Assembly: GCA_018240465.1 (NCBI GenBank) | Contig: JAFEFS010000059.1 | Coordinates: forward strand, 25,514 to 89,513 | Length of the DNA: 64,000 bases | Origin: Pseudomonadota bacterium | GTDB taxonomy: Bacteria; Pseudomonadota; Gammaproteobacteria; Xanthomonadales; Rhodanobacteraceae | Direction of reading: 5' to 3' | Shown here: positions 60,611 to 64,000 of the stretch, piece after piece | Layout of the letters: each line of letters opens with the position of its first letter | How positions within the stretch are numbered: the first letter of the stretch is position 1 | Position numbers and translations under genes: made by a program | The notes under the pieces: model-generated | Told to the model about the DNA's origin: nothing | Databases searched by the model: none | Seen by the model: the letters and a program-made list of their open reading frames with translations, nothing else

Positions 60611-61237
60611 GTGAAGCGCCATTTCCCCATCCGTGGATTCGTTCCGACGCTGATCGTTGCCACCGCCTTGCTCGGCGGCTGCGGCTGGTTTCATCGTGAT
60701 CGCGCCGAGTACTACAAAGGTGCGCAGGAAACCCGGCCACTCGAAGTGCCGCCCGATCTCGATACGCCATCGACGACGCGTGAGCTCGTCGTCCCGGGCG
60801 CGACGGCGACCGCTGTGGCGGGCGCATCGTCTACCGGCGTCGGCAGTGCGCCACCCAGCGTGAGTACAGGCCCGGTCGATCTGCATGTCGCCGATACGGT
60901 CGACAATGCCTACCAGCGTGTCGGCCTCGCGCTTGAGCGCGTCCAGCTCGGCAAGGTCTCGAGCAAGGACGATGCGGCACACAGCTACGCTTACGATTTC
61001 GATGGCGCAGTCACCAGTCGGCCGGCCGTGCCGCAGGAACATCACTGGTACTCGCGCATCCTGCACCCGTTCGGTGGCGACAAGGCGCAGACGCAAAGCG
61101 TGAAGGCGGCTCTGCGCGTGAACGTCACCGAGGACGCCGGCGGTGCGCGCGTCAGCGTCGTCCCGGCGCCGGGCGACAAGTCGGGCGAAGCCGCCGCGCA
61201 GCGCATGATCGCAGCCTTGCGCGAGCGCATGTCCTGA
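60611..61237 (+). CDS. bamC: BamC-like outer-membrane assembly lipoprotein
   Basis: 208 aa from GTG 60611. Lipoprotein signal with lipobox LLGGC and Cys24. The unstructured segment YKGAQETRPLEVPPDLDTP matches the conserved stretch with which BamC binds BamD. One helix-grip-type domain follows (VADTVDNAYQRVGLALERVQ). It is shorter than E. coli BamC (344 aa), which has two such domains. Its place after dapA supports the call. Confidence 0.85.
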   Translation: MKRHFPIRGFVPTLIVATALLGGCGWFHRDRAEYYKGAQETRPLEVPPDLDTPSTTRELVVPGATATAVAGASSTGVGSAPPSVSTGPVDLHVADTVDNAYQRVGLALERVQLGKVSSKDDAAHSYAYDFDGAVTSRPAVPQEHHWYSRILHPFGGDKAQTQSVKAALRVNVTEDAGGARVSVVPAPGDKSGEAAAQRMIAALRERMS

Positions 61238-61262
61238 GCTTCGCACGTCGTCAGACCAAGCG

Positions 61263-61295
61263 AGAAGGGCGCGATTCATCGCGCCCTTCTTTTTA
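61263..61295 (+). terminator. Rho-independent terminator of dapA-bamC
   Basis: Arms AGAAGGGCGCGA and TCGCGCCCTTCT pair perfectly around TTCA and are followed by TTTT. Lies 25 bp after the bamC stop and before the convergent ferredoxin gene. Confidence 0.9.
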
Positions 61296-61319
61296 CGGAA
61301 GCGCAACTGGGGGCGGGTT

Positions 61320-61643
61320 TCAGCGTTCCAGCAGCGGCAACTTGTTCGGCTTGCCGTCCCATTCCTTCGCGTCGGCCGGCGCGTCCTTGCGTACGGTCAG
61401 CACCGGCCATGACTTCGCCAGCTCCGCGTTGAGCTGGACGAAATGCTCCTGGCCAGCCGGCACGTCGTCTTCAGGATAGATCGCGTTCGCCGGGCACTCC
61501 GGCTCGCACAGGGTGCAGTCGATGCACTCCTCCGGATCGATCACGAGAAAGTTCGGTCCCTCGTGGAAACAATCCACCGGACACACTTCCACGCAGTCCG
61601 TGTATTTGCACTTGATGCAGTTTTCAGTGACGACGAAGGGCAT
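61320..61643 (-). CDS. fdxA: Seven-iron (3Fe-4S/4Fe-4S) ferredoxin FdxA type
   Basis: 107 aa. Cys ligands at 9, 12 or 17, 21 and 25 ([19 protein letters not shown]) and at 40, 43, 46 and 50 ([14 protein letters not shown]) fit the 7Fe ferredoxins of Azotobacter FdI type. A C-terminal extension of about 50 residues ([17 protein letters not shown]) is normal for the family. Soluble electron carrier; partner unknown. Confidence 0.93.
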   Translation of the reverse strand: MPFVVTENCIKCKYTDCVEVCPVDCFHEGPNFLVIDPEECIDCTLCEPECPANAIYPEDDVPAGQEHFVQLNAELAKSWPVLTVRKDAPADAKEWDGKPNKLPLLER

Positions 61644-61729
61644 GGCGAGTCAGAAAGCTTTTGCAGGAGCCAGTTGGAAAGATGTCCCGGCTGGAAGCGT
61701 GCGAGCGTAGCCGCTTGTCGCCGAAATAC

Positions 61730-61805
61730 TGGCGCTCCCAAGGGGATTCGAACCCCTGTTTAGGCCTTGAGAGGGCCCCGTCCTAGGCCTCTAGACGATG
61801 GGAGC
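61730..61805 (-). tRNA. tRNA-Glu (anticodon CTC), CCA encoded
   Basis: 76 nt on the minus strand. Acceptor GCTCCCA pairs with TGGGAGC, discriminator G, then encoded CCA. The D-loop region GTCTAGAGGCCTAGGAC and the T-arm AGGGG-TTCGAAT-CCCCT match E. coli tRNA-Glu closely. The anticodon loop CTCTCAA gives CTC, reading GAG; E. coli uses only UUC. No integrase or duplicated tRNA end is nearby. Confidence 0.95.
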
Positions 61806-61832
61806 GGATTGGGTCTGCACCGCAAGCGCGGT

Positions 61833-61838
61833 AGTATA
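61833..61838 (-). promoter_or_regulatory. Candidate -10 box of the tRNA-Glu gene
   Basis: Minus-strand TATACT lies 27 nt before the tRNA 5' end, followed by a GC-rich discriminator typical of stringently controlled stable-RNA promoters. The -35 (TTTCGC) is weak. Confidence 0.45.
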
Positions 61839-61910
61839 TCGGTTTCATCGGCCGCGAAACAGATGTTCCGCGCGTCCGCGGTCGTTTGCAGGAAAGCGAA
61901 AACAACAAGA

Positions 61911-63296
61911 ATGACTGAAACCGTCCCGTCCAGCCCCGGCACCAGCGTGCCGGTGAATCTGCGCATCATCCCGCGCGAGCAGCATGCGATCTCGCGCAAG
62001 AATATCTCCGCAGGAGCGCTGCGCGTGCTCTACCGTCTCAACGAAGCGGGTTTTTCCGCATTCCTCGTCGGTGGTGCAGTACGCGACTTGCTGCTCGGCG
62101 GCCGGCCGAAGGATTTCGATGTGGCGACCAATGCCACGCCCGAGGACGTCAAGCGCCTGTTCCGCAACTGCCGTCTGATCGGCCGGCGATTCCGCCTCGC
62201 CCATGTCGTGTTCGGCAACGAGATCGTCGAAGTCGCCACGTTTCGTGGATCGAGCGACGATGGCAGCGGTGATCGTCACGTCGTCGACGGCCGCATCGTG
62301 CGCGACAACGTCTACGGCACGATCGAAGAAGATGCGGTGCGTCGCGATTTCACCGTCAACGCGCTCTACTACGACATAGCGGATTTCTCGGTGCGCGACT
62401 ACGTCGGCGGCTACGAGGACCTCATGCGGCGCGAGCTGCGCCTGATCGGCGATCCGGTGCAGCGCTACCGCGAAGACCCGGTGCGCATGCTGCGCGCGGT
62501 GCGACTTGCGGCCAAGTTGGAGTTTTCGATTGCGGCCGACGCGCGGGCACCGTTCGACGATCTCGGCGAACTGCTGCTGCAGGCGCCGCCGGCGCGCCTG
62601 TTCGACGAGTCGCTGAAGATGTTCATGGCCGGCAGTGGCCTGAAGAGTTTCCGCGCGCTCGACACCTCCGGCCTGCTCGCCGACGTGTACCCGCTGACCG
62701 CGCGCGCGCTGGCGATCAAGAGCGGTGTTACGTTCCGCGCAATGATCGAGCAGGGCATGGCCAACACCGACGCGCGCGTCGCCGAGGGCAAGCCGGTGAC
62801 GCCGGCGTTCCTGTTCGCGATCCTGCTCTGGGGGCCGGTACGTGCGCAGGTCGAGAAAGAGCTGGCGCGCGGGACCGACATGAATCTGGCGTGGATGCGC
62901 ATCGGCAACCTCGTGATGAACGAGCAGTCCAGGCACGTCGCCATACCGCGCCGGTTCGCGATCGCGATCGAGGAGATCTGGTCGTTGCAGCCGCGCTTCG
63001 AGCAGCGACAGAAGAAGCGCGTGTTCCGCCTGCTTGCGCATCCGCGTTTTCGTGCGGCCTATGATTTTCTTTTGCTGCGTGGCGGCGAGGGTACCGAGAT
63101 CGCCGCGCTCGGTGCGTGGTGGACCCAGGCGCAGGCCCTGTCCCACGATGCTCTCGCGGTTCAGTTGAATGCGTTGCCGACGCCGTCGTCCACTGCGATG
63201 GACGATGCCGGCGACGTTGCCGCCGCGCCGCTGCCGAAGCGCCCGCGCCGCCGCCGCAAGCGGCTGCCCGCGGCGGTGCACTCGCCTTCGGAGTAG
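61911..63296 (+). CDS. pcnB: Poly(A) polymerase I
   Basis: Adds 3' poly(A) tails that speed RNA decay. 461 aa from ATG 61911. Nucleotidyltransferase motif FLVGGAVRDLLLGGRPKDFD, RRFRLAHVVFG, second domain RRDFTVNALYYD and RYREDPVRMLRAVRLAAKL. A highly basic C-terminal tail (LPKRPRRRRKRLPAA) is typical of PcnB and separates it from CCA-adding enzymes. Followed by folK as in E. coli. Confidence 0.95.
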   Translation: MTETVPSSPGTSVPVNLRIIPREQHAISRKNISAGALRVLYRLNEAGFSAFLVGGAVRDLLLGGRPKDFDVATNATPEDVKRLFRNCRLIGRRFRLAHVVFGNEIVEVATFRGSSDDGSGDRHVVDGRIVRDNVYGTIEEDAVRRDFTVNALYYDIADFSVRDYVGGYEDLMRRELRLIGDPVQRYREDPVRMLRAVRLAAKLEFSIAADARAPFDDLGELLLQAPPARLFDESLKMFMAGSGLKSFRALDTSGLLADVYPLTARALAIKSGVTFRAMIEQGMANTDARVAEGKPVTPAFLFAILLWGPVRAQVEKELARGTDMNLAWMRIGNLVMNEQSRHVAIPRRFAIAIEEIWSLQPRFEQRQKKRVFRLLAHPRFRAAYDFLLLRGGEGTEIAALGAWWTQAQALSHDALAVQLNALPTPSSTAMDDAGDVAAAPLPKRPRRRRKRLPAAVHSPSE

Positions 63297-63306
63297 CCGG
63301 GGCGCC

Positions 63307-63801
63307 GTGGTCGCCGTCTATATCGGGATCGGCAGCAATCTCGACGCTCCGGGCGAGCAGGTCGAGCATGCATTGCGCGAACTGGATGCCTTGCCGCGTA
63401 CGCGGGTGGTCGCCCGTTCGCGCCTCTATCGAACAGCGCCTTGGGGAGGCGTCGAACAGCCAGATTTCATCAACGCGGTGGCACGGCTGGAAACCGGGAT
63501 CGAGGCCGGCCATCTGATGCACTCCCTGCTCGACATCGAACACCGCGCCGGTCGCCGGCGTATTGGCCAGCGCAACGGCCCGCGCATCCTCGATCTCGAT
63601 TTGCTGCTCTACGGCGACGCGTGTATCGACAATGTCGACTTGCGGGTGCCGCATCCGCGCCTGCACGAGCGCGCGTTCGTCCTGGTTCCGTTGGCGGAGA
63701 TCGCGCCCGATCTCGTCGTACCCGGACTGGGGCCGGTAGGCGCTTTGCTGGCCGGGGTGGATGCGGATCACGGGATTAATTTGGCGCACGGTCCGATTTG
63801 A
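63307..63801 (+). CDS. folK: 6-hydroxymethyl-7,8-dihydropterin pyrophosphokinase
   Basis: Folate synthesis enzyme, 164 aa from GTG 63307 (VAVYIGIGSNLDAPGEQV). Pterin/ATP motifs: RLYRTAPWGGVEQPDFINAV, RRRIGQRNGPRILDLDLLLY (with the Asp pair binding Mg) and VPHPRLHERAFVLVPLAEI. 10 bp after pcnB; panB follows. Confidence 0.94.
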   Translation: MVAVYIGIGSNLDAPGEQVEHALRELDALPRTRVVARSRLYRTAPWGGVEQPDFINAVARLETGIEAGHLMHSLLDIEHRAGRRRIGQRNGPRILDLDLLLYGDACIDNVDLRVPHPRLHERAFVLVPLAEIAPDLVVPGLGPVGALLAGVDADHGINLAHGPI

Positions 63802-63869
63802 ATTGCGGCGCTGCACCACGCGACCGGGCGATTCGATACACTAACCAGCCCGCGTCCGACGAGCGCCCC

Positions 63870-64000
63870 ATGTCCGCCCACCCCAAGTCCGCTGCCGCCA
63901 GGTCGCCGGTCACCGTGCCGCGGCTGTTCGAGATGAAAGCCGCCGGCGAGAAGATCGTCATGCTGACTGCCTACGACGCCGGTTTCGCCGCGCAATGCGA
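63870..64000 (+). CDS. panB: 3-methyl-2-oxobutanoate hydroxymethyltransferase PanB (5' part only)
   Basis: The first 43 codons are in the window. After a short Ala/Ser-rich start, VPRLFEMKAAGEKIVMLTAY with DAGFAAQC matches the PanB N-terminus (the K..M(L/V)TAYD motif). PanB makes ketopantoate for pantothenate and CoA. The folK-panB order supports the call. Confidence 0.88.
   Translation, partial: MSAHPKSAAARSPVTVPRLFEMKAAGEKIVMLTAYDAGFAAQC

Noticed and set aside
61730..61805. tRNA-Glu as an integration site for a genomic island
   Set aside because: No integrase, no duplicated tRNA 3' end, and ordinary core genes on both sides.

Overview
The window is a high-GC chromosomal segment, densely coded on both strands. 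Its gene order and protein families point to a gammaproteobacterium of the order Xanthomonadales (Lysobacterales), probably the Rhodanobacteraceae (Dokdonella/Rudaea-like). The genus call is inference. The evidence is the xanthomonad-type order rpsB-tsf-pyrH-frr-uppS-cdsA-dxr-rseP-bamA-skp-lpxD-fabZ-lpxA, next to a divergent map-glnD-dapD-yffB-dapE cluster, plus dispersed xanthomonad-style repeats.

Layout. (1) 1-10.6 kb, minus strand: envelope biogenesis (lpxA, fabZ, lpxD, skp, bamA, rseP, dxr, cdsA, uppS) and frr, many joined by 4-nt stop/start overlaps. (2) 10.6-23.2 kb, minus strand: an accessory island lying exactly between frr and pyrH, which are normally adjacent. It holds two versions of one module. 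The upstream, complete version is small secreted protein - ECF sigma B - ECF sigma A - 1457-aa transmembrane Ser/Thr kinase with a beta-propeller - TonB-dependent receptor. The downstream version has the small protein, both sigma factors and only a frameshifted, truncated kinase remnant. (3) 23.2-26.4 kb: pyrH, tsf, rpsB. (4) 26.5-32.4 kb, plus strand: map, glnD, dapD, yffB-like and dapE. (5) 32.5-37.1 kb, minus strand: ppnP, a penicillin acylase carrying an in-frame repeat insertion, aroB and aroK. (6) 37.2-40.2 kb, plus strand: exosortase H-like protein, dodecin, pdxH, a BtuF-like protein and an SRPBCC lipoprotein. (7) 40.2-46.6 kb, minus strand: a phosphate regulon block (ppk1, phoR, phoB) and a BepA-like metalloprotease. 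(8) 46.8-48.6 kb, plus strand: glutaredoxin, AhpD-like protein and NAD-type isocitrate dehydrogenase. (9) 48.6-57 kb: secreted and surface proteins (zinc protease with a small partner, FadL-like barrel, IPTL-CTERM-like protein, YVTN propeller) around thiD. (10) 57-64 kb: phoH2, bcp, gcvR, dapA, bamC, ferredoxin, tRNA-Glu(CTC), pcnB, folK and the start of panB.

How it works together. The core regions supply outer-membrane assembly, isoprenoid and phospholipid precursors, lysine/peptidoglycan precursors, nitrogen and phosphate sensing, and translation. The accessory island looks like a phosphorylation-controlled alternative-sigma signalling unit with an outer-membrane receptor in the same operon, and it is the most unusual part of the window. 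The exosortase and the IPTL-CTERM-like protein suggest a protein-sorting system whose parts are about 16 kb apart.
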